Positions 8,642-16,947 of a DNA stretch of 64,000 nt are shown one piece after another. A model generated the notes under the pieces. It did not search any database. It saw only the letters and a program-made list of their open reading frames with translations, and had not been told where the DNA came from. Both the position numbers and the translations under genes were made by a program. The DNA comes from Vreelandella neptunia. GTDB lineage: Bacteria > Pseudomonadota > Gammaproteobacteria > Pseudomonadales > Halomonadaceae. The stretch is from positions 4,278,001 to 4,342,000 of the forward strand of contig NZ_CP140255.1 in NCBI RefSeq assembly GCF_034479615.1, written 5' to 3'. Each line of letters starts with the position of its first letter. Positions within the stretch are counted from its first letter, which is position 1.

Positions 8642-9225
8642 ATCAAGCTCGCTTTCGCTACTTCGGCGAGGCCCAGCGCGATGACTGGGCACTGATTGAT
8701 GCCCGCTTTCGCGACTATCTCTCCGATACCCCGCGCCGGGTACTCGCCCATCTGCATAACTTGGCCGGTGATCACCACGGCTATCCGGTGGATCGCTATG
8801 AACATAGCCTGCAGACCGCCACCCGGGCGCTGCGCGACGGAGCCGACGAGGAAATGGTCGTCTGCGCACTGCTTCACGATATCGGCGACGACCTGACCCC
8901 GGCTAATCACGCCGAGATCGCCGCGGCTATCCTTGAACCCTTCGTCGATCCGCTCAACGCCTGGATGATCCGTCACCACGAACTCTTCCAGGGGTATCAC
9001 TACCGGCATTTCTTCGGGCAGGATCCCCACGCTCGGGAGCAATACCGCGACCACCCTGCCTATGAGCGCACAGTTCGCTTCTGCGACCGCTGGGATCAAG
9101 CCAGCTTTGATCCCGATTATGACACCCTGCCCCTGGAACACTTTGTCCCCATGGTTGAGAGAGTACTGGGGCGCACGCCCCGCGGTGGTCTCCCCGAACC
9201 GCTCTCCGAGGAGGCGTTACGATGA
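8638..9225 (+). CDS. HD-domain protein of the PhnZ/TmpB diiron oxygenase type
   Basis: The 195-residue protein has the HD-fold metal pattern: His in VDRYEHSLQTA, the HD pair in LLHDIGDD, HH in WMIRHHELFQGYHY and Asp in FCDRWDQASFDPDYD. Members next to a TauD/GBBH-type partner (PhnZ, TmpB) are mixed-valent diiron oxygenases that cleave the C-P or C-C bond beside the newly added hydroxyl, like myo-inositol oxygenase. The ATGA overlap with the dioxygenase gene before it and the decarboxylase gene after it shows translational coupling. The annotation 'phosphohydrolase' often given to this family would probably be wrong here. Confidence 0.8.
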   Translation: MNQARFRYFGEAQRDDWALIDARFRDYLSDTPRRVLAHLHNLAGDHHGYPVDRYEHSLQTATRALRDGADEEMVVCALLHDIGDDLTPANHAEIAAAILEPFVDPLNAWMIRHHELFQGYHYRHFFGQDPHAREQYRDHPAYERTVRFCDRWDQASFDPDYDTLPLEHFVPMVERVLGRTPRGGLPEPLSEEALR

Positions 9226-10820
9226 GCCAGACCTGCGCCCAGTTGCTGCTGCGCCTGCTGGAAGCCTACGAGGTGGACACCGTGTTCGGTATCCCTGGGG
9301 TACATACGATTGAGCTCTACCGCGCGTTAGGCGAAGGGCCAATACGCCACATCACCCCGCGTCATGAGCAGGGCGCAGGCTTTATGGCCGACGGCTACGC
9401 TCGCGCCAGCGGTCGGCCCGCCGCCTGCTTTATCATCACCGGCCCCGGCATGACCAACATCGCCACGGCAATGGGTCAAGCACTGGCGGACTCGGTGCCC
9501 ATGCTGGTGATCTCCAGCGTTAACCGCCGCAACACGCTTGGGCGTGGCCAGGGGCGGCTCCATGAGCTGCCTAACCAGCAACAAACCCTGGCAGGCGTCA
9601 GTGTTTTTAGCCACACCTTGCACGACCCGGCCGCCCTGCCGGAGATCATGGCCCGCGCTTTTGCCATCTTTCGCGGTGCACGACCAGGGCCGGTGCACAT
9701 CGAGATTCCTATCGACCTGTTTGACGCACCGGTTGCCGATAACCTGCCGCGTCCGATCGAGGTGTTCCCCCCAGCCCCGGCGCCCGCCGCCATTGCTCGC
9801 GCCGCCGAGTGGTTAAGCCAGGCCGAGCGCCCACTGTTGCTGCTGGGTGGCGGCTGCGTGGCGGCCCCCGAGGCCGCCCGCGCCTTGGTTGATCGGCTGC
9901 AGGCCCCGGCGCTAACGACGATCAACGCCAAGGGCGTGCTGGGGCTAGACCACCCGCTTGATCTGGGGGCCACCATGAGCCTGCCCGCTGCGCGTGCCCT
10001 GGCAGCCGATGCCGATATCATTCTGGCGCTGGGCACCGAGCTGGGCGAAACCGACTACGACCTAGTGTTTGACGAGGGCTTCCACCTCAACGGACGGCTA
10101 ATTCGGGTAGACATCGACCCTCAGCAATTGGGCCGCAACCAGTGTGCCGATCTGGCTATGGTCGCCGATGCTAGCGAGACCATAGCAGCATTGTTGCAGG
10201 CACTGCCCGAGCGCCGCGAGGCCGATGGACGCGCCGTCGGTACTCGTCAGGCGTTGGCACTGCATAAAGATCCCGATCTGGCCCCCTATGTGCCACTCTA
10301 CGCCACTCTGCAGGCCACACTTCCCAATGCCATCTTGGTCGGCGACTCCACCGGGCCAGTGTATGCAGGCAATTTTTTGGCTTCGCTACCCACGCCACGC
10401 CGCTGGTTCAACTCAGCCACCGGCTACGGCACATTGGGCTATGGCCTGCCTGCTGCTCTCGGCGCTGCCCTGGCCTGCCCAGAACAACCCGTGGTTGCCT
10501 TAGTGGGCGACGGCGGGGTGCAGTTTGTTCTCGGTGAGCTGGGCACTGCCCGTGACCTGTCCTACCCAGTGGCAGTGCTGATCTGGAACAACCAAGGCTA
10601 TGACGAAATTCGCCGCTACATGGCCATGCATGCGGTGCCGCAGTTAGGCGTCGACTTGACGGCCCCAGACTTTGCCGACCTGGCCAGTGCGTTCAACTGC
10701 CGCTATCGCGCAGTGGGTAACCCCGCGTCCCTCGGCGAGGCGCTTGCCCAACTGGGCGAAGAGACCTCACCTCTACTGATTGAGGTAGACGCCGCCGCCT
10801 GGATGAGCACTTTGCAATAA
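9222..10820 (+). CDS. aruI: AruI-like ThDP-dependent 2-oxo acid decarboxylase (5-guanidino-2-oxopentanoate type)
   Basis: This 532-residue protein has the full three-domain ThDP architecture. The N-terminal Pyr domain carries a Glu near residue 48 (RHEQGAGFMADGYAR), a central domain follows, and the PP domain has GDGGVQF...WNN near 430-455. Sequence flavour (VFGIPGVHTIELYRAL, LHELPNQQQTLAGV) is that of AruI of the arginine transaminase pathway, not acetolactate synthase; no regulatory subunit gene is nearby. AruI decarboxylates 2-ketoarginine to 4-guanidinobutyraldehyde. An AruH-like transaminase gene lies 1.8 kb downstream and an aldehyde dehydrogenase further on, so the assignment fits the context. 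A related 2-oxo acid substrate remains possible. Confidence 0.8.
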   Translation: MSQTCAQLLLRLLEAYEVDTVFGIPGVHTIELYRALGEGPIRHITPRHEQGAGFMADGYARASGRPAACFIITGPGMTNIATAMGQALADSVPMLVISSVNRRNTLGRGQGRLHELPNQQQTLAGVSVFSHTLHDPAALPEIMARAFAIFRGARPGPVHIEIPIDLFDAPVADNLPRPIEVFPPAPAPAAIARAAEWLSQAERPLLLLGGGCVAAPEAARALVDRLQAPALTTINAKGVLGLDHPLDLGATMSLPAARALAADADIILALGTELGETDYDLVFDEGFHLNGRLIRVDIDPQQLGRNQCADLAMVADASETIAALLQALPERREADGRAVGTRQALALHKDPDLAPYVPLYATLQATLPNAILVGDSTGPVYAGNFLASLPTPRRWFNSATGYGTLGYGLPAALGAALACPEQPVVALVGDGGVQFVLGELGTARDLSYPVAVLIWNNQGYDEIRRYMAMHAVPQLGVDLTAPDFADLASAFNCRYRAVGNPASLGEALAQLGEETSPLLIEVDAAAWMSTLQ

Positions 10821-10859
10821 CCAAAATAGATCGATTAATCGATACACAAGGATCCTGAC

Positions 10860-11828
10860 ATGCTGAGACTTAATATGCGTAGACCTGATATGCGTAGACC
10901 CGCCTTACTGGCCCTCTTGGCTCTCACTGGTCTGCTGCCGTTCGCTGCCCAAGCGGCTCAAGACGTCAGCGACGAACTGCGTCTAGTAGCTCCCCCCTGG
11001 CCCGGGGTAACGGTCAAGAGCGAAATTCTCGCCCAGCTAGCAGAGCCACTGGGATATCGCGTTGAGATACTTGAAGTCAGTTCCACAGTGGGCTACCAGA
11101 CACTGCAGAGCGACGAGGCTGATGCCTTCCTGGCCGGCTGGCTGCCTGCCCAACAGGAAAGCTATGACGCTTCCATGGCGGCCGGTGCGATTGTCGATCT
11201 GGGTAACAACGTGGAAGGTGCCCGCATGGGTTTCGCGGTGCCGGGCTATGTCTATGCGGCGGGTGTGACCAGCGCCGAGCAGTTGGCCGATCCTGAAACT
11301 GCCGAACGCTTTAACCACCGTGTCTACAGCATTGAGAGTGGCTCCACCGTCACCGACATGATCGAGAGCGCCATCGCGGCCGATACCTATGGTCTTGGTG
11401 ATTGGAAAGGGATGCCGTCTTCCACACCGGGTATGCTCAGCGAGGTGGCAGCCGCCGTAGACGAGAACCGCTGGATTCTTTTTTACGGCTGGACGCCCCA
11501 CTGGATGATCCCCGAGTACGACGTGCATATCCTGGATGATCCAGAGGGCGTTTTCGGCAAGAACAACGGCCAAAGCGATGTAAAAACCATCGTTGCTAAA
11601 CGTTACACCGAGGCTAACCCCAACCTGACCCGCCTGCTTGATCAGTTCACCTTCTCCGCCGATGAGCAGAGCGAATTCATCAGCGCCTTCAGCCTAGAGG
11701 AGCGGGATCTTGATGCGGTGGCCAGAGAGTGGATCAAACAACACCCTGAGCGTGTCGCTAGCTTCCTGGAGGGTGTCACCACCTACAACGGCATGGACGC
11801 CCAGGCGGCAGTAGAGGCCAGCCTATGA
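10860..11828 (+). CDS. Glycine betaine/choline-type (OpuAC) periplasmic binding protein
   Basis: The 322-residue protein has a signal peptide (hydrophobic LLALLALTGLLPFAAQA, cleavage likely at AQA-AQD) and the OpuAC/ProX-like pattern: LVAPPWPGVTVKSEILAQLA, DAFLAGWLPAQQ, YSIESGSTVTDMI, and aromatic-rich FYGWTPHWM. In this family tryptophans and tyrosines form a cage around a quaternary ammonium group. No matching permease or ATPase lies in the block, so it would serve a transporter encoded elsewhere or, less likely, the downstream ABC system. Its presence argues that the pathway substrate or a precursor is a methylated or guanidino cation. A ribosome site (AAGGATC) precedes the ATG. Confidence 0.82.
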   Translation: MLRLNMRRPDMRRPALLALLALTGLLPFAAQAAQDVSDELRLVAPPWPGVTVKSEILAQLAEPLGYRVEILEVSSTVGYQTLQSDEADAFLAGWLPAQQESYDASMAAGAIVDLGNNVEGARMGFAVPGYVYAAGVTSAEQLADPETAERFNHRVYSIESGSTVTDMIESAIAADTYGLGDWKGMPSSTPGMLSEVAAAVDENRWILFYGWTPHWMIPEYDVHILDDPEGVFGKNNGQSDVKTIVAKRYTEANPNLTRLLDQFTFSADEQSEFISAFSLEERDLDAVAREWIKQHPERVASFLEGVTTYNGMDAQAAVEASL

Positions 11829-12574
11829 GTACCTATGCCTCTCAGGAGGATGAGGTTCGCCGGGACTTGGCCGCTGCCTATCGGTTGATCGCTTTGGACG
11901 GCATGGACGACGGTATCGATACGCATATCTCGGCGCGCCTGCCTGGCGAGCGCTTTCTTCTCAACGCCTACGGCCTGCGTTTCGACGAAGTACGCGCCGA
12001 GTCACTGGTGACGGTAGATGCTGACGGCAAGGTGATTGACGACCCTACCGGACTGGGCATCAACCCGGCCGGCTTCACCATACACAGCGCTCTCCACACC
12101 GCCCGACCCGACGTTAACTGTGTACTGCACACCCATACCGTGGCTGGCGTTGCGCTCTCCTGTCTTGAAGAAGGCCTCCTGCCGCTCAACCAGTGGTCGC
12201 TGGCGTTCTACGAACGGCTGGCCTACCACGACTTCGAAGGCATTGCGCTGGCGCTTGATGAACGTCAACGCCTGGCTGACGACCTGGGCGATCATTCGGC
12301 GATGATCTTGCGTCAGCACGGTTTACTGACCTGTGGCCAAAACGTTGGTGACGCTTTCTTGCGCATGCGCAACCTGGAGCGCAGCTGCCAGGCACAGTTA
12401 GCAGCTCAGGCCACCGGCCAGACGCTGCGCTTGGCATCGCCCTCCTTGGCCGAACACGTCGCCCAACAATACGAAACTTGGGCGGCCAGCCCCGCTGGCA
12501 GTGACCGAGCCTGGCAAGCCGAAAAACGGCGGCTGGATGGCGCTGACGATTCCTTCTCACCAGACCCCAAATAG
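11825..12574 (+). CDS. Class II aldolase/adducin family protein
   Basis: The 249-residue protein has the class II aldolase fold marks: DTHISARLPGERFLLNAYG near the N-terminus, the zinc-binding HTHT in VLHTHTVAGVALS, and the third His in MILRQHGLLTCG. Members act on sugar phosphates (fuculose or ribulose phosphates) or other hydroxy-oxo acids; some are epimerases or decarboxylases. The gene overlaps the binding-protein gene by 4 bases and ends 7 bases before the transaminase gene, so it belongs to the operon. Retro-aldol cleavage of a hydroxylated intermediate made by the oxygenases would fit, but that is inference. Confidence 0.82.
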   Translation: MSTYASQEDEVRRDLAAAYRLIALDGMDDGIDTHISARLPGERFLLNAYGLRFDEVRAESLVTVDADGKVIDDPTGLGINPAGFTIHSALHTARPDVNCVLHTHTVAGVALSCLEEGLLPLNQWSLAFYERLAYHDFEGIALALDERQRLADDLGDHSAMILRQHGLLTCGQNVGDAFLRMRNLERSCQAQLAAQATGQTLRLASPSLAEHVAQQYETWAASPAGSDRAWQAEKRRLDGADDSFSPDPK

Positions 12575-12581
12575 GAACCCT

Positions 12582-13793
12582 ATGCACTATTCAAAACTCA
12601 CCGGCCGCATCGCTGGCGAAGGAGCAGCAGCCTGGGATATTCACTACCGCGCCCTGGCCCGCCAAGCCGCTGGTGAGGAGATCACCGTGCTGTCGGTGGG
12701 GGATCCTGACTTTGCCACTCCGGCGCCGATTGTCGAGAGCGCTGTGGCTAGCCTACGCGGTGGCGCTACCCACTACCCGGATGTTCAGGGCAAGCGGGCG
12801 CTGCGCCAGGCGATCGCCGAGGGCTACCGCCGCCAAGGCATTGATGCAGGCCCGGATAACGTTATTGTCATGGCCGGTGCTCAGTGCGGTCTCTATGCCG
12901 CCGCCCAGTGCTTGCTAGATCCCGGCGACGAAGTGCTGGTGCCCGAGCCGAGCTATGTCACCTACGAGGCAGTGCTGCGTGCAACTGGTGCCGAGCTCGT
13001 ACAGGTGCCACTGCAGCCCGAAGAAGACTTTCGCCTCGACCCAGCGGCTCTCGCGGACGCCATCACACCCCGCACTAGGGCGATATTACTGAACAGCCCC
13101 CACAACCCCACCGGTCAGTTGATTGATGCCGACACCTGGGACGCCATCGCCGCATTGTGTCGACACCACGACCTCTGGTTGATCGCCGACGAGGTCTACG
13201 CCGAGCTCATCTTCGAGGGCGAACACCTATGCCCTGCAACGCTTCCGCACATGGCCGAGCGAAGCGTAATTGTCAGCAGCCTTTCCAAATCCCATGCCAT
13301 GACCGGCTGGCGCTTGGGCTGGGTGTTGGGCCCCGCGGCGCTGATTGAGCACCTCACCCATTTGGCGCTGTGCATGCTCTATGGATGCCCGGACTTTATT
13401 CAAGATGCCGCCTGTGAGGCCCTTCAAACGCCCCCTGTCGAGCTGCACGCCATGCGCGAAGCCTACCGGCAACGCCGCGACGCTGTTTGCGAGGCACTCG
13501 CCGAGAGTACCGCGGTGACCGCTATCCGCCCGCCAGCAGGAATGTTTCTGATGGTGGATGTTCGTGCCACCGGCCTCTCCTCCCAAGCCTTTGCTGATCG
13601 ACTGCTTGACGAGGAGGGCATCTCGGTACTCTCCGGCGAAGCATTTGGGCCTTCAGCAGCGGGCTTTGTGCGACTCAGCCTGACCATCGAGGCCGAGCAC
13701 CTCACCACGGCTAGCCTACGCCTGGCGGCCTGTGCTGAGCGTGCCCGAGCCGAACTGTCACCCACCCCGGCTACGGAGGCCGGTTGCCTATGA
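12582..13793 (+). CDS. aruH: AruH-like arginine:pyruvate transaminase
   Basis: I chose the ATG at 12582, preceded by an AGGAAC site; the longer frame has no support. The 403-residue fold-type I class I/II aminotransferase reads like AruH from the first residues ([33 protein letters not shown]). PLP-binding features are the Lys near 236 in [24 protein letters not shown] and ADEVYAEL. AruH transaminates arginine with pyruvate to 2-ketoarginine and alanine. The neighbouring decarboxylase, arginine-type ABC transporter and aldehyde dehydrogenase together make up the arginine transaminase route. The stop overlaps the next start (ATGA). Confidence 0.85.
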   Translation: MHYSKLTGRIAGEGAAAWDIHYRALARQAAGEEITVLSVGDPDFATPAPIVESAVASLRGGATHYPDVQGKRALRQAIAEGYRRQGIDAGPDNVIVMAGAQCGLYAAAQCLLDPGDEVLVPEPSYVTYEAVLRATGAELVQVPLQPEEDFRLDPAALADAITPRTRAILLNSPHNPTGQLIDADTWDAIAALCRHHDLWLIADEVYAELIFEGEHLCPATLPHMAERSVIVSSLSKSHAMTGWRLGWVLGPAALIEHLTHLALCMLYGCPDFIQDAACEALQTPPVELHAMREAYRQRRDAVCEALAESTAVTAIRPPAGMFLMVDVRATGLSSQAFADRLLDEEGISVLSGEAFGPSAAGFVRLSLTIEAEHLTTASLRLAACAERARAELSPTPATEAGCL

Positions 13794-14587
13794 CATCATC
13801 ATTTCCGCCTGTTTCCAGCTCACGCGCCACCACCGCTCCGGCGGTAGTCGCTAACCACCTCATCAAACATTTCGGCGATCTTGAGGTACTCAAAGGGGTC
13901 TCCCTTGAAGTGCCCGAAGGAAGCGTCACGTCTATTATCGGCGCCAGCGGCTCAGGAAAGAGCACCTTGTTACGCTGCATGAACCTGTTGGAAAGACCCG
14001 ACCAGGGCGAGCTGGGGATTGCCGATGAAGCGATTCGCTTCACCCGCAATCCCCAGGGCGACATCACCGGTCTGGATCGGCGCCAACTGCAACGGTTGCG
14101 CGCCAAAGTGGCGATGGTCTTCCAGCAGTTCAATCTTTGGCCCCACTTAACCGTGCTGGGCAACGTCATTGAGGCCCCTATGCGAGTCAAGGGGCTCTCC
14201 CGCAAACGCGCAACTGCCCTGGGCGAGCACTATCTAGCGCGCGTCGGCATGGCCGACCGGCGCGACGCTTACCCTGCCTTCCTTTCCGGCGGGCAGCAGC
14301 AGCGGGTGGCTATTGCTCGGGCACTGACGATGGAACCGCGGCTGCTGCTCTTCGATGAACCTACCTCAGCGCTGGATCCTGAGCGAGTCAACGAGGTACT
14401 GGGGGTGATCCGCGGCCTCGCCGACGAGGGTCGCACCATGCTGCTGGTCACCCACGAGATGCACTTTGCCCGAGAGGTTTCCGACCAGTTGGTCTATCTC
14501 GACCAGGGGCGTATCGCCGCCGAAGGCACACCGGAAGAAGTTTTTGATGATCCTCGCTGCCGCCAGTTCATGGCCCCTGCGGCTTGA
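13790..14587 (+). CDS. Basic/polar amino acid ABC transporter, ATPase (HisP/ArtP type)
   Basis: The protein shows Walker [10 protein letters not shown], the Q-loop in [14 protein letters not shown], the signature [15 protein letters not shown], Walker [15 protein letters not shown] and the switch His in [10 protein letters not shown]. This is the pattern of the PAAT family (HisP, GlnQ, ArtP). The ATG at 13790 overlaps the transaminase stop and has GGAGG ten bases upstream; a TTG two codons earlier is the alternative. With the binding protein and two permeases that follow it makes a complete importer, most likely for arginine or a relative, judged by the pathway genes beside it. Confidence 0.92.
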   Translation: MTSSFPPVSSSRATTAPAVVANHLIKHFGDLEVLKGVSLEVPEGSVTSIIGASGSGKSTLLRCMNLLERPDQGELGIADEAIRFTRNPQGDITGLDRRQLQRLRAKVAMVFQQFNLWPHLTVLGNVIEAPMRVKGLSRKRATALGEHYLARVGMADRRDAYPAFLSGGQQQRVAIARALTMEPRLLLFDEPTSALDPERVNEVLGVIRGLADEGRTMLLVTHEMHFAREVSDQLVYLDQGRIAAEGTPEEVFDDPRCRQFMAPAA

Positions 14588-14648
14588 CGACGCCACATCG
14601 CCATAACAAGAACCACCATCACAAGAACCGATCTAACAGGAGAAGACC

Positions 14649-15419
14649 ATGAAATTCCCCATGATGATTACCGCCGTGACTGCGCTTGCCCTCGGCCACA
14701 CTGCCCAGGCCGCCGAGCCTCTAAAGGTGGGTATCTCCGGTGAACCCTACCCACCTTTCACCTACAAGGCCGCAAGCGGTGACTGGACGGGCTTTGAGGT
14801 GGAGTTGGCCCATGCTTTTTGTGACGCCATGGGCCGCGAATGTGACATTGTGCCCACCGGTTGGAGTGGCATTATTCCCTCGTTAAATGCCGGACGCATC
14901 GACATGATCATGAACTCCATGTCAATCACCGAGCAGCGCCAGCAAGTCATCGACTTCACTCGCCCCTACTACTTCACACCCGGCGCTTATGTGGCAGCAA
15001 TCAATGCAACGCTCGATATCCCCGAGGGCCTGGACGGCTTGACGATGGGGGTTCAAGGGGCCACCACCAACGCCACCTACGCCCGCCGTGAACTACGCGA
15101 TAGCGGCGTGGATATCAGGCTCTACAATCAGGCCGAGCAGGTCAATAACGACCTGCTTTCAGGGCGCCTGGACGTCATTTTGGCGGATGAGATTGCCATG
15201 CTGCAGTTCCTTGATCGCGACGAGGCGGAAGGATTCGAGATCAAAGCCACCGCCCCCCGGCATGAGGCTTATGGCGCAGGCATCGGTATTGGCCTTCGCC
15301 AAGCGGATGACGAACTGGGCGAGGCCCTTAATACCGCCATCGCCACGGTGATTGAAGAAGGTACCTGCGCCAGCCTTTCCGAGCGGTACCTGGGCACCGA
15401 TGTCTGCGTCTACGACTGA
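14649..15419 (+). CDS. Amino acid ABC transporter periplasmic binding protein (arginine/lysine type)
   Basis: The protein begins with a signal peptide (MKFPMMITAVTALALG, cleavage likely after AQA). The mature part has the SBP_bac_3 pattern: VGISGEPYPPFTYKAASGDWTGFEVEL, then IDMIMNSMSIT and RQQVIDFTRPYY. About 256 residues, normal for the family. An AGGAGAAG ribosome site precedes the ATG. The acidic residue in place along the GFEVEL segment is common in cationic amino-acid binders, but the exact ligand cannot be read. It lies between its ATPase and its permease genes. Confidence 0.9.
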   Translation: MKFPMMITAVTALALGHTAQAAEPLKVGISGEPYPPFTYKAASGDWTGFEVELAHAFCDAMGRECDIVPTGWSGIIPSLNAGRIDMIMNSMSITEQRQQVIDFTRPYYFTPGAYVAAINATLDIPEGLDGLTMGVQGATTNATYARRELRDSGVDIRLYNQAEQVNNDLLSGRLDVILADEIAMLQFLDRDEAEGFEIKATAPRHEAYGAGIGIGLRQADDELGEALNTAIATVIEEGTCASLSERYLGTDVCVYD

Positions 15420-15443
15420 GTAATAACTGGCTGTTAACGTCTT

Positions 15444-15468
15444 CCCCCGGTGCCATAGATATCGGGGG
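15444..15468 (+). other. Intercistronic hairpin after the binding-protein gene
   Basis: CCCCCG (15444-15449) pairs with CGGGGG (15463-15468) around a 13-base loop and is followed by only TT. Hairpins of this sort between binding-protein and permease genes usually protect the upstream message and lower downstream expression, giving an excess of binding protein. Confidence 0.55.
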
Positions 15469-15498
15469 TTCGTTCTGTGACCAAGGAAATAGTCGATC

Positions 15499-16206
15499 AT
15501 GACTGCCATGACACCGGAGGGGCTCGGCGAATGGGCCGGCCCCATTCTTAGCGGCGCGCTGACCACGGTAGAGATTGCCGTGCTGGCCTATGCCATCGGA
15601 CTACTGCTGGGACTACTGGGCGCTGGCGCAAAGCTCAGCCCTTGGGCGCCTTTACGTGGCCTGGCTACCGCCTACTCCACGTTGATCCGGGCGGTGCCCG
15701 AACTGCTATTGATCCTTCTGCTCTACTATGCCGGTGGGCAGGCGCTGGATGCCCTACTAGCGTATCTAGGCATGGCGGGTGCCGTGCAGATCACCGGCTT
15801 CGCCACCGCAGTGGGCGTACTGGCCTTCGTTCAGGGCGCCTATATGACCGAGGTATTCCGCGGCGCCATCCTGGCCATTCCCCGTGGTCAGCTGGAGGCC
15901 GCTAGCGCCTTTGGCTTCTCACGCTGGGCCCGTTTCCATCGCATTGTGCTACCAGGCATGCTACCCAACGCCCTGCCAGGCATGTCCAACCTGTGGTTGA
16001 TCTTAATCAAAGATACCGCGCTGATCAGTGTGATCGGCTTCAACGAGCTGTTTTTCACTATCCAGCAAGCCGCCGCCAGTAGCCGCGCCTACTTCCTCTT
16101 CTACGCTGCCGCGGGGGTTATTTACCTGCTAATGACGCTTAGCTCCACAGCACTGTTCGCGCGCCTTGAGCGTTATGTGCGGCGCGGCCAACCCACGGAG
16201 GCCTGA
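15499..16206 (+). CDS. Amino acid ABC transporter permease 1 (HisQ/ArtQ type)
   Basis: This 235-residue membrane protein has about five helices and the PAAT permease loop: YMTEVFRGAILAIPRGQLEAASAFGFSRW...FHRIVLPGMLPNALPG, which contacts the ATPase. It forms the membrane channel with the next gene product; the two are separated by one base. Start ATG at 15499 is preceded by AAGGAAAT. Confidence 0.92.
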   Translation: MTAMTPEGLGEWAGPILSGALTTVEIAVLAYAIGLLLGLLGAGAKLSPWAPLRGLATAYSTLIRAVPELLLILLLYYAGGQALDALLAYLGMAGAVQITGFATAVGVLAFVQGAYMTEVFRGAILAIPRGQLEAASAFGFSRWARFHRIVLPGMLPNALPGMSNLWLILIKDTALISVIGFNELFFTIQQAAASSRAYFLFYAAAGVIYLLMTLSSTALFARLERYVRRGQPTEA

Positions 16207-16207
16207 T

Positions 16208-16933
16208 ATGGATTTTTCCTGGCTGAGCGATCCTTTCTATCAGGGCTACCTGTGGGAGGGGTTTATCAATACCCTTTGGCTACTGCTGGTCTCGGCGGTG
16301 GGCGGCCTGTTGCTAGCAGTGGGGGTGGCGCTGGCACGGATCCGCGGGCCCCGTCCCCTGGCTTGGCTGACTTGGGCTTTTACCACCGTAATACGCGGTA
16401 CACCGCTACTGGTGCAGCTGTTCTTCTTCTACTATGGCGTAGGACGCCTGCTGGAGGGAGTTCCAGGCATTCGCGACAGCTTATTCTGGCCGCTGCTACG
16501 CGACCCCTTCTTCTTCGCTGCGGTGACCTTCATCCTCAGCGTGGGCGCTTACTCCGGCGAGGTAATCCGCGGCGCGATGCAGAGCGTTCCCCAGGGCGAA
16601 TTAGAGGCTGGCCGCGCCTTCGGCCTCTCAGGTTTCCAGGTGCTTACCCGGCTATGGCTGCCGCGAGCCATACAGCTCTGTCTACCCACGCTTACCGGCG
16701 AGATGATCCTGTTGCTCAAGTCGGTTCCGTTGGTTTCCACTATTGCCCTGATGGATCTATTACAAGCGGCCAATATCATCCGCGACGAGACCTTCCTGGT
16801 CTACGAACCCCTACTGCTGATCGCCGGTATTTACCTGGCCACCACGGTGGTGCTAACGCTGGCGCTACGTCTTGTAGAGCTCAATTTTCCCGGCATGCGG
16901 CCAACGCGACGCCGCTGGCTGCCTCTTCGCTGA
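16208..16933 (+). CDS. Amino acid ABC transporter permease 2 (HisM/ArtM type)
   Basis: I set the start at ATG 16208, just after the preceding stop, with GGAGGCC as ribosome site; the open frame reaching back to 16166 overlaps the first permease. The 241-residue protein has the PAAT permease pattern VIRGTPLLVQLFFFYYG and YSGEVIRGAMQSVPQGELEAGRA with the EAA-type loop. It pairs with the first permease to form a heterodimeric channel. Confidence 0.92.
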   Translation: MDFSWLSDPFYQGYLWEGFINTLWLLLVSAVGGLLLAVGVALARIRGPRPLAWLTWAFTTVIRGTPLLVQLFFFYYGVGRLLEGVPGIRDSLFWPLLRDPFFFAAVTFILSVGAYSGEVIRGAMQSVPQGELEAGRAFGLSGFQVLTRLWLPRAIQLCLPTLTGEMILLLKSVPLVSTIALMDLLQAANIIRDETFLVYEPLLLIAGIYLATTVVLTLALRLVELNFPGMRPTRRRWLPLR

Positions 16934-16947
16934 ACAGGAAACACTCC

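Noticed and set aside
9222-10820. Acetolactate synthase large subunit
   Set aside because: The fold is shared, but sequence character is AruI-like, no small subunit gene is present and the context is arginine catabolism.
16252-16947. Long N-terminal extension of the aldehyde dehydrogenase frame
   Set aside because: It overlaps the second permease gene completely, has unnatural composition, and a normal ribosome site and ALDH N-terminus occur at 16948.
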